Shown in pieces: positions 1 to 10,300 of a DNA stretch of 40,280 nt. The translations under genes and the position numbers were made by a program. Every line of letters begins with the position of its first letter. Position 1 is the first letter of the stretch. The notes beneath the pieces are model-generated. The model searched no databases. It worked only from the letters and a program-made list of their open reading frames with translations, and was not told the DNA's origin. The DNA comes from a virus. The stretch covers positions 1-40,280 of IMG/VR virus record IMGVR_UViG_3300021957_000102. The stretch is one strand, 5' to 3'.

Positions 1-432
1 GGTGACGGCGGGAAACTTTTTTCTGCAACAGTCTCTGGCACAACTCTTTCTTTTGATTCACCTATTACTTACGACACGGATGGCCCTTCTGAGTTGGGCG
101 GCATCGTTTTTGCCAGTGTTTCAAAGAAGGTAGCGTTAGCGTGGAAAGATTCTGGAAATTCTTCTAGGGGTACTGCATCTGTAGCACAGCTATCTGGATC
201 AGTCACAAACCTCACCTCAGAGAACTTCATAGGCATAACCCCAAGCGCATATCCTGATGGTGCAGGGGCAGAAATACAAACCAAAGGTGCTGTTAACGCA
301 GAGCAAAGCAGTCTTACAGCAGGGCAGTCCTACTTTGTGCAAACAGATGGAACGATAGGCTTAACGGCTGATGATCCTAGTGTCTTTGCAGGAACTGCAA
401 TTAGTGCAACAGAATTAGTAGTAAAGGCATAA
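1..432 (+). CDS. Tail fibre / minor structural protein, C-terminal part (truncated at window edge)
   Basis: The reading frame is open from the first base and stops at 432, so the start lies outside the window. About 143 residues are visible. They are small and polar, rich in Ser, Thr, Gly and Ala. The end, with 'GQSYFVQTDGTIGL' followed by 'AGTAISATELVVK', is a terminal motif I recognise from marine phage tail-fibre or minor structural proteins. A host-binding fibre role is inferred from this and from the virion genes that follow. The next gene starts 3 nt after the stop. Confidence 0.6.
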   Translation, partial: GDGGKLFSATVSGTTLSFDSPITYDTDGPSELGGIVFASVSKKVALAWKDSGNSSRGTASVAQLSGSVTNLTSENFIGITPSAYPDGAGAEIQTKGAVNAEQSSLTAGQSYFVQTDGTIGLTADDPSVFAGTAISATELVVKA

Positions 433-435
433 TCT

Positions 436-690
436 ATGTCTAATATTAACTTAACACCAGAAGAGTTAGAAGCTATGCTAGATCGTGCGGCTAGACGTGG
501 AGCTAAACATGCTCTTAGTTCTATAGGTTTATTAGATGATGATGCCCATAAAGACATAACAGAAATGCGTAGCTTAATAGAGGCATGGCGTGATACACGT
601 AAAGCTTTCTGGAATACAGCAGTAAAAGTATCTACAGTCGCAGTGCTTACATTTATAGCTGGTGCAGTGTGGATGACATTTGATAAATAG
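436..690 (+). CDS. Small single-pass membrane protein (DUF6127-like)
   Basis: 84 aa. The N-terminal half is charged and helical ('TPEELEAMLDRAARRGAKHALSSIGL', residues 7-32). The C-terminal ~20 residues form one hydrophobic span ending in a short DK tail. The order 'eLeamLdRAArrGAkhAL..iGL....dI.emRsLieaWR..rkafW' resembles phage proteins of family DUF6127, which often sit near virion or lysis genes. The function is unknown. It is tightly packed between the fibre-like gene and another small membrane protein. Confidence 0.65.
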   Translation: MSNINLTPEELEAMLDRAARRGAKHALSSIGLLDDDAHKDITEMRSLIEAWRDTRKAFWNTAVKVSTVAVLTFIAGAVWMTFDK

Positions 691-697
691 GTGATCT

Positions 698-1159
698 ATG
701 ATTGATCCTATAACTGCTATCGCAGGTGCAACAGCCGCATTTAATGCACTAAAGAAAGGCATACAGGTAGGCAAAGACTTACAAGACATGGGTGGTCAAC
801 TATCTCAGTGGGCAGGCGCAATGTCAGACATAGACTTTGTAGACAAACGTAATCAAAAACCTAGTGTGTTTAAAATATTAGGTGGTGGTGTTGAGTCAGA
901 GGCCATGCAAATATTCGCAGCTAAGAAAAAACGTGACTCAATGAGAGCCGAACTTAAAGATTTTATTTCTGTAGTGTATGGACCTTCTCATTGGGAAGAG
1001 TTACTTAAAATAGAAGCAGAGATACGTGTTCAGAAAAAAGAAAACGAATACAGAAGACTAGAGTTAAAACAAACTATAATAGAATGGAGTGCAGGTATTG
1101 CCATATTCTTTATACTTACAGGTAGTTTGTTTGGCTTTATATGGATAGGAACTAGATAA
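698..1159 (+). CDS. Hypothetical virion-region protein with C-terminal membrane span
   Basis: 153 aa. An Ala/Gly-rich N-terminus (IAGATAAFNALKKGIQVGKDL) is followed by a charged helical region with coiled-coil character (about residues 85-128) and one strong C-terminal transmembrane segment (about 130-150). Its stop overlaps the next start by one base (TAATG), so it is co-translated with the large virion gene. I recognise no named family. Position between fibre and internal virion genes suggests a morphogenesis or minor virion protein. Confidence 0.6.
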   Translation: MIDPITAIAGATAAFNALKKGIQVGKDLQDMGGQLSQWAGAMSDIDFVDKRNQKPSVFKILGGGVESEAMQIFAAKKKRDSMRAELKDFISVVYGPSHWEELLKIEAEIRVQKKENEYRRLELKQTIIEWSAGIAIFFILTGSLFGFIWIGTR

Positions 1160-4100
1160 TGAAACAATTTAAAGGATTTAAACCTGAAGCTATGCAACGT
1201 ATTGCTGGTACTCTAGGGTATCAAGGAGATATGCAGGGGTTTAACGAATACTTAAATCAAAATCCTGACAAGATGCAACAGATGGGTATGTATCAACAGA
1301 AAGCACTTGAGATGGTTAATGGTGGCATGGTGCAAAACTTTGCTAATGGTGGTGATGTTGACTATTCACAATACTTTGATCCAGAAGGTAAATTAAGAAA
1401 CAGTGATGGTAGTTTAGTTCCTACCTTTAGTCAGACACAACCTGACGCAACTACACCTTCAAGTACACCACCGCAAATGGGAACAGGCGATCCTCAAAGT
1501 GATACCTATCAAGCTAGTTTAGGGCCAGCAGGTACTTCAGATGGCACAGGAGTTAGTCAACAACCTGTTACAGGTATGGCTGATCCTAGAGAGACAACAA
1601 TAAAAGTATTACCTACACAAACTCGTGTTGATACACTAGCAGGTGCAAAAGCTAAAGAAACAAAGTACACTACAGGACAAGAAGCATTTAAACCTGTAGA
1701 TACTACAACTACTACACCTGTAGATACAGCAATTACTCCTGCAGTAGAACAAGAAAAAGAACCAGACTACAGTACATTTTTTGATGATGCAGGTAATGAA
1801 AGAAATATGGATGGTAGCCTTGTAACAGAAGGTAAAGAATTTAGAAAAATTACTACGTACCCAACTGTATTTAATACAGCAGATAACTCTTACTCTTTGT
1901 CATCATACGATTCTGGTACAGATGATGGTATTATTTATACATTAAAAGATAGTACAGGTAGACCTCTTGAAACAGAATTTAAAGGTATGCAAGAACTGCT
2001 TAATTGGGCAAAAGCTAATAATGCTACTGGATATGATCCTAAGCAAGGCGCACCTAAAATGGCAAAGGATGTAGTTGAACCTGTTAAGGATGAATCTATC
2101 TTTGATGCTGAAGCCTACATGGATGCTAATCCTGATGTTAGAGCGTCATACGAAGATGGTGGCAGAACACCTTATGAGAGTTATGTAAGGTATGGTAAAG
2201 ATCAAGGTAAAGAATTTCCTATTGATGAAGTTAAACTTAAAGAATTATATCCAGAATATGCAACTGCAAAAAAAGCATTTGAAAGTAATCAAGATACATA
2301 TCGTAAATATATTACTGATGAAACTACAAAAGGTGTAACTTCAGATATAGAAAATATTGAAGTAGAATATAAAAAAGCTACAGAAGGTGTGGCACAAAAG
2401 AAAATAGAACTTAATAGATTAAAAAAATTAGCTGAAAATAATCCTGATAATACATATTATGCAGAACTTGTAGATGAAAAAGTAGAAGAACTAGCTGATG
2501 ACATGGAACGTGTGGAAGATTTACAGCCCACATATATAGGTACACAAAAGACTGTTAAAGATTTAACTACAGAAAGATTTGATAACCCTGCATCTGCCAT
2601 CACTGAAGAAGCTGGTACTAAAGTTATGGCTGATAAAATTAATGTGGAAGATAATCAGTTTATTAAAGAAGGTACAGGTCAGTTAGATAGTGTAGCACAA
2701 GGTGTTACTACAAAAGCTAAATCATTTGATGCTGATGCTCCTGATGTTGTATCAGAACAAACATATGATGGCAAAGAAATAACTGATACAGCAGAAGAAA
2801 AGTTAAAAAACTTAGAGGCACAGACACAAGATACTCTTACACGAGAAGTAGTAGGACAGACAGACACTATACGTGCAGAAGGACAAGCAGACGAAGCAAT
2901 TAAAGTAGCTGCAGATCGTATTGAACGTGCAGTTAATCCTATTGATTTAGAAGTTACAGCTAAACAAATTGCAGAAGTTAAAGGTAAAGATTTAAAAGCA
3001 ATAGAAGCTAATATTGCTGTGTCTGATAGATTAAAAAAGATTGTAGCTCAGACAAGTGTAGTTGATCCTAAAGAATTACCACCACCTGCTAAAATCTCAG
3101 ACAGTATAATGAGAAGTGTACAGGCAATGAAAGAAACTGACACTGGTTTGTCAGGTGAAACTACAGATTACATAGCTGCAAAGATGGAAGCATTTACTGT
3201 TTCTAGTGGTACACTTGCCGTAGCTATGCAGGGTGACGTTACTGCACAGGCAACTGTACAAGGTCAACTATCTAGCCTTATGAAGAGCTTTGATAATGGC
3301 ACTCCTGCGTGGGCTGCAGGAGCCATACGTGCGGCTAATGAGGCTATGCTATCTCGTGGTATGGCAGCGTCCTCTATGGCTGCTGCAGCTATCGTACAGG
3401 CCGCTATGGAAAGTGCCTTACCTATTGCCCAACAAGATGCTCAAGTGTATGCAGCAATGGGCATGGCTAACTTAGACAACCAACAAAAGGTATCACTTGC
3501 TAATGCTGCTGCACAACAAGGTTTATCTTTACAGAATCTGAGTAACGAACAACAGATGAACTTGCAAAATAGTGTGCAAGCATTTGACCTACAGAAAGTT
3601 AACTTATCTAATAGGCAGTCTGTAGAACTAGCTAATGCACAACTAAGAGCTACACTACAAGGTAAAGTGTTAGATAATACACAACAGTCTAACATAATAA
3701 CTGCAGCTAGGTATGCTGAACAAGCTAACATAAACTTGAGTAACAAACAACAAGCAGTGTTGCAAGATAATGTAGGTGCATTACAAACTAACCTAGCTGA
3801 TGCTAGTGCAAAACAACAGTCTTATATTACTAGTGCTAATCTTGCATCTGCCTTGCAAGGTCAAGTATTAACTAACGATCAACAGGTAGCAATCAATACT
3901 GCTGCACGTTACTCTGATGCAGCTAATCTTAACTTTACTTCTGATCAACAAGAAATATTACATAACTCATCCTTGATGCAGTCTATTGGACTAGCAGAAC
4001 TGAGTACTAAACAAGCCGCTACCCTACAGAATGCAGCTAACTTTGCAGCTATGGATATGGCTGAACTGTCTAATGCTCAACAGGCACAAGTTCTTAATGC

Positions 4101-4758
4101 ACAGAACTTTTTACAACTTGACTTAGCTAATCTAAGTAACGAACAACAGGTAGCTATATTTAAAGCACAAGCTGTACAGCAAACCTTACTGTCTGATCAG
4201 GCATCTGTAAATGCATCTGAACAATTTAATGCTACCTCAGAAATGCAAGTAGATCAGTTTAATGCTAACTTAAAAACACAGGTAGATCAGTTTAATAAGG
4301 CACAACAGACAGCTATATCACAGTTTAATTCTGGACAAGACAATGCTATGGAACAGTTTAATGTAGCACAGTCTAATGCTACTGACCAGTTTAATGCACA
4401 GAACGAACTTGTAATTTCACAGTCTAATGCTACGTGGCGTAGAGAAGTAGCAACTTCAGATACTGCAGCACAGAATAGATCAAATGAAATTAATGCTAAG
4501 AATACTCTTGACATTAAGAACCAAGCATACGATAATATGTGGCAACATTACGGTGATCAAATGGATAATGCATATAAGTCTGCTGAAAATGAAGCAGATC
4601 GTGCAGGTAACTATGCCATAGCTCAACTAGGTGCAGATTCTAAAGCTAATGAAGCTGCTGCTCTTCGTGATGCAGGTGCTTCTGCTTCATTAGGTCAGCT
4701 TGCTGGAACATTACTTACAAGCGATTTGTCAGGTGGAATACTTGGTGGCATATTTTAA
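1159..4758 (+). CDS. Large repeat-rich virion protein (1199 aa)
   Basis: Very long, Gln/Asn/Ala-rich protein in the virion block. The N-terminal third is disordered and Thr/Pro-rich, and has a duplicated motif DYS-x2-FD-x2-G-x2-RN-x-DGSLV near residues 68 and 203. Residues ~314-352 (AYMDANPDV, then Y-x-RYGK) match the short 'NPDV...YG' module found in some phage and secreted proteins. Residues ~400-500 look coiled coil. Residues ~769-1005 hold about ten imperfect 22-24-residue repeats around L-S-N-x-Q-Q. Residues 1022-1090 hold seven exact 11-residue repeats starting QFN (the last QSN). I infer a fibrous or internal virion (ejection) protein. Confidence 0.65.
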   Translation: MKQFKGFKPEAMQRIAGTLGYQGDMQGFNEYLNQNPDKMQQMGMYQQKALEMVNGGMVQNFANGGDVDYSQYFDPEGKLRNSDGSLVPTFSQTQPDATTPSSTPPQMGTGDPQSDTYQASLGPAGTSDGTGVSQQPVTGMADPRETTIKVLPTQTRVDTLAGAKAKETKYTTGQEAFKPVDTTTTTPVDTAITPAVEQEKEPDYSTFFDDAGNERNMDGSLVTEGKEFRKITTYPTVFNTADNSYSLSSYDSGTDDGIIYTLKDSTGRPLETEFKGMQELLNWAKANNATGYDPKQGAPKMAKDVVEPVKDESIFDAEAYMDANPDVRASYEDGGRTPYESYVRYGKDQGKEFPIDEVKLKELYPEYATAKKAFESNQDTYRKYITDETTKGVTSDIENIEVEYKKATEGVAQKKIELNRLKKLAENNPDNTYYAELVDEKVEELADDMERVEDLQPTYIGTQKTVKDLTTERFDNPASAITEEAGTKVMADKINVEDNQFIKEGTGQLDSVAQGVTTKAKSFDADAPDVVSEQTYDGKEITDTAEEKLKNLEAQTQDTLTREVVGQTDTIRAEGQADEAIKVAADRIERAVNPIDLEVTAKQIAEVKGKDLKAIEANIAVSDRLKKIVAQTSVVDPKELPPPAKISDSIMRSVQAMKETDTGLSGETTDYIAAKMEAFTVSSGTLAVAMQGDVTAQATVQGQLSSLMKSFDNGTPAWAAGAIRAANEAMLSRGMAASSMAAAAIVQAAMESALPIAQQDAQVYAAMGMANLDNQQKVSLANAAAQQGLSLQNLSNEQQMNLQNSVQAFDLQKVNLSNRQSVELANAQLRATLQGKVLDNTQQSNIITAARYAEQANINLSNKQQAVLQDNVGALQTNLADASAKQQSYITSANLASALQGQVLTNDQQVAINTAARYSDAANLNFTSDQQEILHNSSLMQSIGLAELSTKQAATLQNAANFAAMDMAELSNAQQAQVLNAQNFLQLDLANLSNEQQVAIFKAQAVQQTLLSDQASVNASEQFNATSEMQVDQFNANLKTQVDQFNKAQQTAISQFNSGQDNAMEQFNVAQSNATDQFNAQNELVISQSNATWRREVATSDTAAQNRSNEINAKNTLDIKNQAYDNMWQHYGDQMDNAYKSAENEADRAGNYAIAQLGADSKANEAAALRDAGASASLGQLAGTLLTSDLSGGILGGIF

Positions 4759-4771
4759 TTAGGAGAATACA

Positions 4772-4984
4772 ATGCAAACTAATCCTGCTGGAACAGCATA
4801 TGCAAAATACATGAAGAACAGAACTGCTATTAAACCTGTAGAGCCAGTTAGTACTGGTCTTATGGGTATGATGCGTAAAAAACCTGAGCAAAAAAAGAAA
4901 ACATTAGAACCTGCCGAAAGAGCACAGGAAATGTTTAATCAAGTACGTGATCAAAGAAAGAAACTGTATGATGGAAGAGCCTAA
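4772..4984 (+). CDS. Small basic hypothetical protein in virion operon
   Basis: 70 aa, Lys-rich (RKKPEQKKK near residues 35-43), with no membrane segment. AGGAGA lies 6 nt before the ATG, a good ribosome binding site. Its end overlaps the next gene out of frame (4968-4984), as in translationally coupled phage genes. Not recognised beyond being a small virion-operon protein. Confidence 0.65.
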   Translation: MQTNPAGTAYAKYMKNRTAIKPVEPVSTGLMGMMRKKPEQKKKTLEPAERAQEMFNQVRDQRKKLYDGRA

Positions 4985-5489
4985 CTTTGAAAGACATATC
5001 CCAGGCCAGAGCTTAACTAGTAAACTAGGTCAGTACCCTTGGCAAAGACCTGCACAGTACACTAATGTAGATGACGCTATGCAGTTCTATGCTGAACGTA
5101 TAATGAACCCATTGTTTCGTGATCAGATAGCAGAGACTATGGAACTAGGTGTGCCACTTACATCTATAGCCAATGCCCTACAAGGTAATGGTGTTATGAT
5201 GGGCAAGCATACTATTGACGTAGGTGTTCTCATACTACCAGTAATCATGGAGATGTTAGCTTACGTAGGTGATGAAGAAGGTGTTGACTATGTTATGGGT
5301 ACAGAACTAGAAGACCCTGATGAAGATAAGTTCAGAGATTCAACTATAGCTGTAGCTATGAAGAAAGTTAAGGCTAAGATGGAAGCTGCAGGTGATGCAC
5401 CTGTAGAGGACACAGAGCCTATGATGAAAGAAGAACCTGCAGAGGCTAGTGAGCCACTAGCTACAGGACTAATGGCAAGGAGAGCTTAA
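4968..5489 (+). CDS. Hypothetical virion-associated protein
   Basis: 173 aa from the ATG at 4968 (MMEEPNFERH). An upstream GTG at 4947 in the same frame is open but has no ribosome binding site. The preceding sequence AAAGAAAC is purine-rich. A central helical part (AMQFYAERIMNPLFRDQIAETMELGVPL) is followed by an acidic, Glu-rich C-terminus ending GLMARRA. The preceding 70-aa protein has a similar 'TGLMGMMRK' motif. I recognise the type from marine phage virion operons but know no function. Confidence 0.6.
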   Translation: MMEEPNFERHIPGQSLTSKLGQYPWQRPAQYTNVDDAMQFYAERIMNPLFRDQIAETMELGVPLTSIANALQGNGVMMGKHTIDVGVLILPVIMEMLAYVGDEEGVDYVMGTELEDPDEDKFRDSTIAVAMKKVKAKMEAAGDAPVEDTEPMMKEEPAEASEPLATGLMARRA

Positions 5490-5490
5490 T

Positions 5491-6672
5491 ATGGCATTTA
5501 ATTTTATGCAGTTTGCAGGTGGGTTTGCAGATGTTATTGTAGATAAAGTAAAGGCTGAAGAAGCTCAAGCTCGTGAAGATGAGTCATGGGATAGACGATT
5601 TAATAAACAACAAGATGCTATTGATAGTAGAACTCGTGGTGATAAAAGACGTGCAACAGAAGAAGAGGCAGCTAAGTTAGCTGAATCTTTAGCATTACAC
5701 TATACACCAGATCAAGTAACTAGTATTATGTCTAAAGGGAATGCTGCAGGAAAGTATGCAGTAACTTATGCTGAAGGTTTAGATGCTCAAGGATTAGATG
5801 CATCTACTGCTTATACAATGCCAAAGTCTAATGTACAAAGTAAATATACTTTTGATATAAACGACCCTAGAGGATCACAACAAAGTCCTGCAATTGCAGC
5901 TAAAGAAGCAGCTAGTGTAATAGAAGATATAAAATTAGAAGAATCACAACCGTTTACTTCACGATTTACAAAACCTACCAAGAAAAAACAAAGTAAAGCT
6001 ACTACTTATCAAGCACGTTTACTTGAGTTAGAATTACAAATGTCTAATGCAGATGGATCAGATGAACTTGCTGAATTACAAAGTGCTTGGGATAATACTT
6101 ACAAAAATTATTCAGAGTTTACAAATGAAAAAGATAAAGATGGCAAAAAACCTTTGTATGATTGGTCAAAACAAACTAGAGAAAAACTAATACAAGTTAG
6201 AATGAGTTCTATTTTAAAGGATCAATCGTTTGTTGTAAAAAATTTAGCAGAAGATAGAATTGATATAAAATCAGGCAACGAAGGTAATACTTTTATACTA
6301 CAAAACAAAGCTGTAAATAATTTAAGTGTTGACTATGCAGATGTAATAAAAGAAGATACAACATTTTCTAATTTAGTTAGCACAGAAAAAGAACAATTAA
6401 AATTTAAAATACAAGGTTTTAAAAATAAACGAAATCAAAACTGGTCAACTTCTGTAGGTAGATTAGATAATGGTCAACCCGATAATTATGAACCGCAGAA
6501 TTTAGGCAAGGCAAAACACTATCCTTATAACCCTTCTTCCCCAATAAAAAAAGAAGATTTAGCTAGTGGAAACTACAGCAATAATTCTACTGTTCAATAT
6601 GAAACAGTAGATAAAGATGGTGCTAGAGTTCTAAAAATAGCTATAATTACTAACTACGGAGTTATATATTAA
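5491..6672 (+). CDS. Hypothetical virion protein (393 aa)
   Basis: Starts 1 nt after the previous stop, with AAGGAGAG ahead of the ATG. The N-terminal ~25 residues are mildly hydrophobic (FNFMQFAGGFADVIVDKV), followed by a strongly charged helical stretch (residues ~25-70) and then a polar, Lys/Asn-rich body. The DNA in the second half is very AT-rich. There are no catalytic motifs. Placed between the two giant virion genes, it could be a third internal (ejection-type) protein; that role is inferred from position only. Confidence 0.55.
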   Translation: MAFNFMQFAGGFADVIVDKVKAEEAQAREDESWDRRFNKQQDAIDSRTRGDKRRATEEEAAKLAESLALHYTPDQVTSIMSKGNAAGKYAVTYAEGLDAQGLDASTAYTMPKSNVQSKYTFDINDPRGSQQSPAIAAKEAASVIEDIKLEESQPFTSRFTKPTKKKQSKATTYQARLLELELQMSNADGSDELAELQSAWDNTYKNYSEFTNEKDKDGKKPLYDWSKQTREKLIQVRMSSILKDQSFVVKNLAEDRIDIKSGNEGNTFILQNKAVNNLSVDYADVIKEDTTFSNLVSTEKEQLKFKIQGFKNKRNQNWSTSVGRLDNGQPDNYEPQNLGKAKHYPYNPSSPIKKEDLASGNYSNNSTVQYETVDKDGARVLKIAIITNYGVIY

Positions 6673-6673
6673 T

Positions 6674-9600
6674 ATGGAAAATGATTTATCTTTTTCGTTA
6701 GATGAGGACGAAGATGAAGCTATAGTAACAGAAGATGTAAATCTTTCTCCTATTGTAACTAGCAATGATGATATGTCTTTTACTATAGATGAAGATGATA
6801 CGGAAGAAGAAGAAGAAACTATTGACATGGGTTCTTTTGAAACAAGTACTCCTGTTGTACAAACAGAAACACAAGAGGCTTTAACTCCTTCTACTTCTGA
6901 AAGTTTGCCAGAAATAGCTACAGAACTAGACTCACGTATTAGTTCTAAGTATTCTATGTTGGAAGATGGACTAGTAGATAAAGCTATGGCTAGACTAGAA
7001 GATAGTAGTGCATCATGGGAAAGATATGATGCTATGGTTGAAGTTGCCAGAAAAGAAGATGAGGTAACAGGTGGGCAAAGAGCTTTAATGGTCCCTAAAC
7101 CACAGTCAGAAAGATTTACTCAACAGTCAATAGAAGCAATGGAGAACAACAAAAAAGAATTACGTGATAACGTACAAGAGATGTTAAATGATCCTAATCC
7201 TATTAGGGCAGAGGCTGTAGATAAACTGCTTGATACAGGTATGTCACTAGAACAGATTAACTTTATTGTAAGAGGTGCTGACTTTGCTCCTGTAACTGGT
7301 GCTGTATTAGGTGTAACAGACATACCAGAAAATATACGTGAAGCAAGGGCTTTGTGGGGAGAAGGTAGGTATGGTTCAGCAGCAAGTTTAGTAGGTATAA
7401 GTCTTGCCGAGATTGGATTTGCTGCAGTAGGAACTAAGGCAGTAGTAGCTCCTGTGCTTTCTAAAGTAAAGAAAAGCATGAAGGTTACTAAAACTATGGA
7501 GCAGATAAAAACTGCAGATGCAACTGCTGTTGCTGCTAAAAGAGAAGTTGCTGCAAGGGTAGCTAAAGAAAACAGTGAACTTGGACAACAATTAATAAAT
7601 GAGTTTGAACTTAATACAGGCAAAACTATTTCAACAACAAGTGATAAAGGTGTTAAAACATTAGATGGTCAACTTGCACGTACTGCAGGATTAGAAATAG
7701 CACAAGATGTATCTAATTTACAAGACGCTCGTGCTGTTGCATTTATGAAAGACCCAACTAAGGCTAAAGAAGAGTTTAAAGATACAGCAAAAGCATCTCT
7801 ATCTGAAGAAGTAGTGGTACAAGACTTAACAGAAAATATAGAAAAAATTGTTAATCCTTTATTAGTGCCAGAGAAATTTGATGCTATTGTAGCTATTGCT
7901 AGTGACTTTCAAAAAGCTAATCCTAAAGCATTTCCTAAAGATAAATCTGTCATAGATAGTTTATTTGACTACACGGTAAGTGATGACTTATCAGGCAGTG
8001 AGGAACTTGCTAGTATGTTGTCAAAGTATGGTCTTACTTTTGATGATTATGTACTGACTGTTGTAGGATCAGGATCAGAAGCTGGTAAAATAATGAACAA
8101 GCTGTCTCAAATACGTAGGGCAGGTTCTTTAGAGTCATTGACAAGGAAGAAAAACCTTGCAAAGGATATAAGCCAGAATAAATTATTACAAGCGTGGCGT
8201 AGGATAGAGAACATTCGTAGGGGTGGTATGGTTTCTATGGTTAAAACAGCGTCACGTAACCTTACCAGTGCCACTATACGTGCGCCATTAGAGGCATTAG
8301 AGAATGTATTTGATACTACACTTTACAATATGTCAGATGAGTGGGCTGCACGTAAAGATATAGGTAGCTTGAGAGCATTTGTTAACGCTAGTTCTAAAGG
8401 TATTACGTCAACTATATCACCTAAAAACTGGAAAGATAGTACAAAAGCCTTACAAAGAACGTATCTTAATCCTATACTAGCTAAAGATATAACAGAGTTT
8501 ATACTTAAACGACCTGAGTTTGATCAGCAATACACATCTATGTTTGATCTTGTAAACGAATATCAAACTAACATTGGCAGAGGAAAGTCAACTACTAAAG
8601 TAGGTAAAGTTGTAGATGGAACATTGTCTGCACTTGAAGATGGTGTAGCATTACTCAACACACCTAACAGGATACAGGAATTTATTATTCGTCGTGGTGC
8701 TTTTATGGGCGAGATGGAACGTTTAGTAAGCAGAGAATACGGAAAAGATTTAATGACTCTGCTTAAAGAGGGTAAGCTACAAGACCTGATAGGCAATTCT
8801 AATACCGTTAGACCAAAGGGAGCACGTCCTTTTGAAGAAATCATAGAAGATAGTACTCGTAGAGCTTTAGATGTTACTTATGCTAAAGCACCAGATGTTC
8901 CTATCTTTAATGACATAAGTAACTTCTTAACACGTACAGGTTTAACTGCAGTAACCACATCGTTCCCTCGTTTTATGTTCAACAGCCTAGAACTAATGGG
9001 TCAGTACTCTGCAGGTGCATTTAATCCTGCTATTAAACGTGCCTTTGGTAATAAGAAAGGTCCACTAGATGCAAAAGATAGACAGAATATATCTCGTAAC
9101 ATTAGTGGGCTTGTAGGTATTACAGCAGCATACCAGTACAGGAACTCAGAGGACGCACCAGCAGACTATAAACTAATTAATACAGATGAAGGTACTGTTA
9201 TGGATACTACATCACAGTATCCTTTAAGACAAGCTCTATGGATAGCTGAAGCTATAAAACGATTATCTCCTGATGCACAAAAATACATACCATTAGCTAG
9301 AGGTGTTACTGGATTATCCGAAATACTAGGATCAGAAAAACGTGAAGGAGATGGTACGTTTAATAGTTGGTTTGATATAAAAGATGCACAAGAAGTATTT
9401 CTAGGTACAGCAGCACGTACTGGTGCTGGTAATGTTTACGTAGAAGAGTTGAGCAAGATACTTGCAGGTGGTGAAGACGTAACCAAAACGGAAAGATTTC
9501 AAAGAACTGCAGCTAGACAAGTAGCAGACTATCTTAGAACATGGGGCGTGGCTTTGACGCAAGTTGTAGAGTTACAAAGAGTAACTGGTGATAGACCTGC

Positions 9601-10297
9601 AGCATACTCAGACGCAGCAACAGATGAGCAGACTCTTGGTATTAGTTTTTCTGAACAATTAAGGTTGGAACTTGAACGTACAGGAAGACAAACAGGATTG
9701 AGTAATATATTTAATCCTTCTGAGGAAGCTAAGATGCCTACTCGTGTGTCTATATTTTCAGATGCTAAAGAGCGTAAGGGTCTAGCTGCTAGTATAGCTG
9801 GTGGTATAACACAGTTTACACGTAACTCTGCTGATGCTGAGTACTTAGAGAACTTAGGCTACAGTGAGTTTGAGTTAAGCAGTAAAGAACGTATACCATC
9901 CATACGTAGAACAGAGAATGAGTTCTTCTTAGAAGCATTGCCTAACATTGTTGCTGAGTTAAAAGCCTTAGAAACAGGCTGGCGTAAAGAATATATGAAA
10001 GCTAAACCCAATAGTGCCATTAAAAAAAGTAAAACTTTGCAGCAGTATATTATTACTGAAGCCAAGTCAGAATTAGATAGGCAAAGGCAGTATTACAAAG
10101 ACCAAGACAAAGACTTTAAAACTATGAATACAGACGATTTGTTATTAAATAACAGAAAGTTTAGAAAACTACGTCCTAATACACGTAAGTTAACTATACA
10201 AAGATTTATAAAAGAAGAGGATAGAAATCCTAACTTTTCTGATATAGATGATATGGATTGGTTACTCACAGAAGGTAGTTTCATACAGAAGAAATAA
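6674..10297 (+). CDS. Giant virion protein, probable internal/ejection protein (1207 aa)
   Basis: Starts 1 nt after the previous gene. Residues 1-60 are very acidic (DEDEDE, DDTEEEEET). A Gly/Ala-rich hydrophobic stretch lies at ~202-262 (PVTGAVLGVTDIPENIREA, then SLAEIGFAAVG), and the remainder is long and helical. There is no lysozyme or peptidase motif that I can see. Size, amphipathic segment and place as last gene of the virion operon are like the large internal core proteins of T7-type podoviruses, which enter the cell with the DNA; this analogy is inference. A strong terminator follows at once. Confidence 0.6.
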   Translation: MENDLSFSLDEDEDEAIVTEDVNLSPIVTSNDDMSFTIDEDDTEEEEETIDMGSFETSTPVVQTETQEALTPSTSESLPEIATELDSRISSKYSMLEDGLVDKAMARLEDSSASWERYDAMVEVARKEDEVTGGQRALMVPKPQSERFTQQSIEAMENNKKELRDNVQEMLNDPNPIRAEAVDKLLDTGMSLEQINFIVRGADFAPVTGAVLGVTDIPENIREARALWGEGRYGSAASLVGISLAEIGFAAVGTKAVVAPVLSKVKKSMKVTKTMEQIKTADATAVAAKREVAARVAKENSELGQQLINEFELNTGKTISTTSDKGVKTLDGQLARTAGLEIAQDVSNLQDARAVAFMKDPTKAKEEFKDTAKASLSEEVVVQDLTENIEKIVNPLLVPEKFDAIVAIASDFQKANPKAFPKDKSVIDSLFDYTVSDDLSGSEELASMLSKYGLTFDDYVLTVVGSGSEAGKIMNKLSQIRRAGSLESLTRKKNLAKDISQNKLLQAWRRIENIRRGGMVSMVKTASRNLTSATIRAPLEALENVFDTTLYNMSDEWAARKDIGSLRAFVNASSKGITSTISPKNWKDSTKALQRTYLNPILAKDITEFILKRPEFDQQYTSMFDLVNEYQTNIGRGKSTTKVGKVVDGTLSALEDGVALLNTPNRIQEFIIRRGAFMGEMERLVSREYGKDLMTLLKEGKLQDLIGNSNTVRPKGARPFEEIIEDSTRRALDVTYAKAPDVPIFNDISNFLTRTGLTAVTTSFPRFMFNSLELMGQYSAGAFNPAIKRAFGNKKGPLDAKDRQNISRNISGLVGITAAYQYRNSEDAPADYKLINTDEGTVMDTTSQYPLRQALWIAEAIKRLSPDAQKYIPLARGVTGLSEILGSEKREGDGTFNSWFDIKDAQEVFLGTAARTGAGNVYVEELSKILAGGEDVTKTERFQRTAARQVADYLRTWGVALTQVVELQRVTGDRPAAYSDAATDEQTLGISFSEQLRLELERTGRQTGLSNIFNPSEEAKMPTRVSIFSDAKERKGLAASIAGGITQFTRNSADAEYLENLGYSEFELSSKERIPSIRRTENEFFLEALPNIVAELKALETGWRKEYMKAKPNSAIKKSKTLQQYIITEAKSELDRQRQYYKDQDKDFKTMNTDDLLLNNRKFRKLRPNTRKLTIQRFIKEEDRNPNFSDIDDMDWLLTEGSFIQKK

Positions 10298-10300
10298 AGC

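Noticed and set aside
7120-7623. 167-codon frame on the minus strand inside the 1207-aa gene
   Set aside because: Antisense shadow of a clearly coding frame; Ser/Ala/Thr-rich composition typical of reverse reading of this AT-rich gene, no SD.
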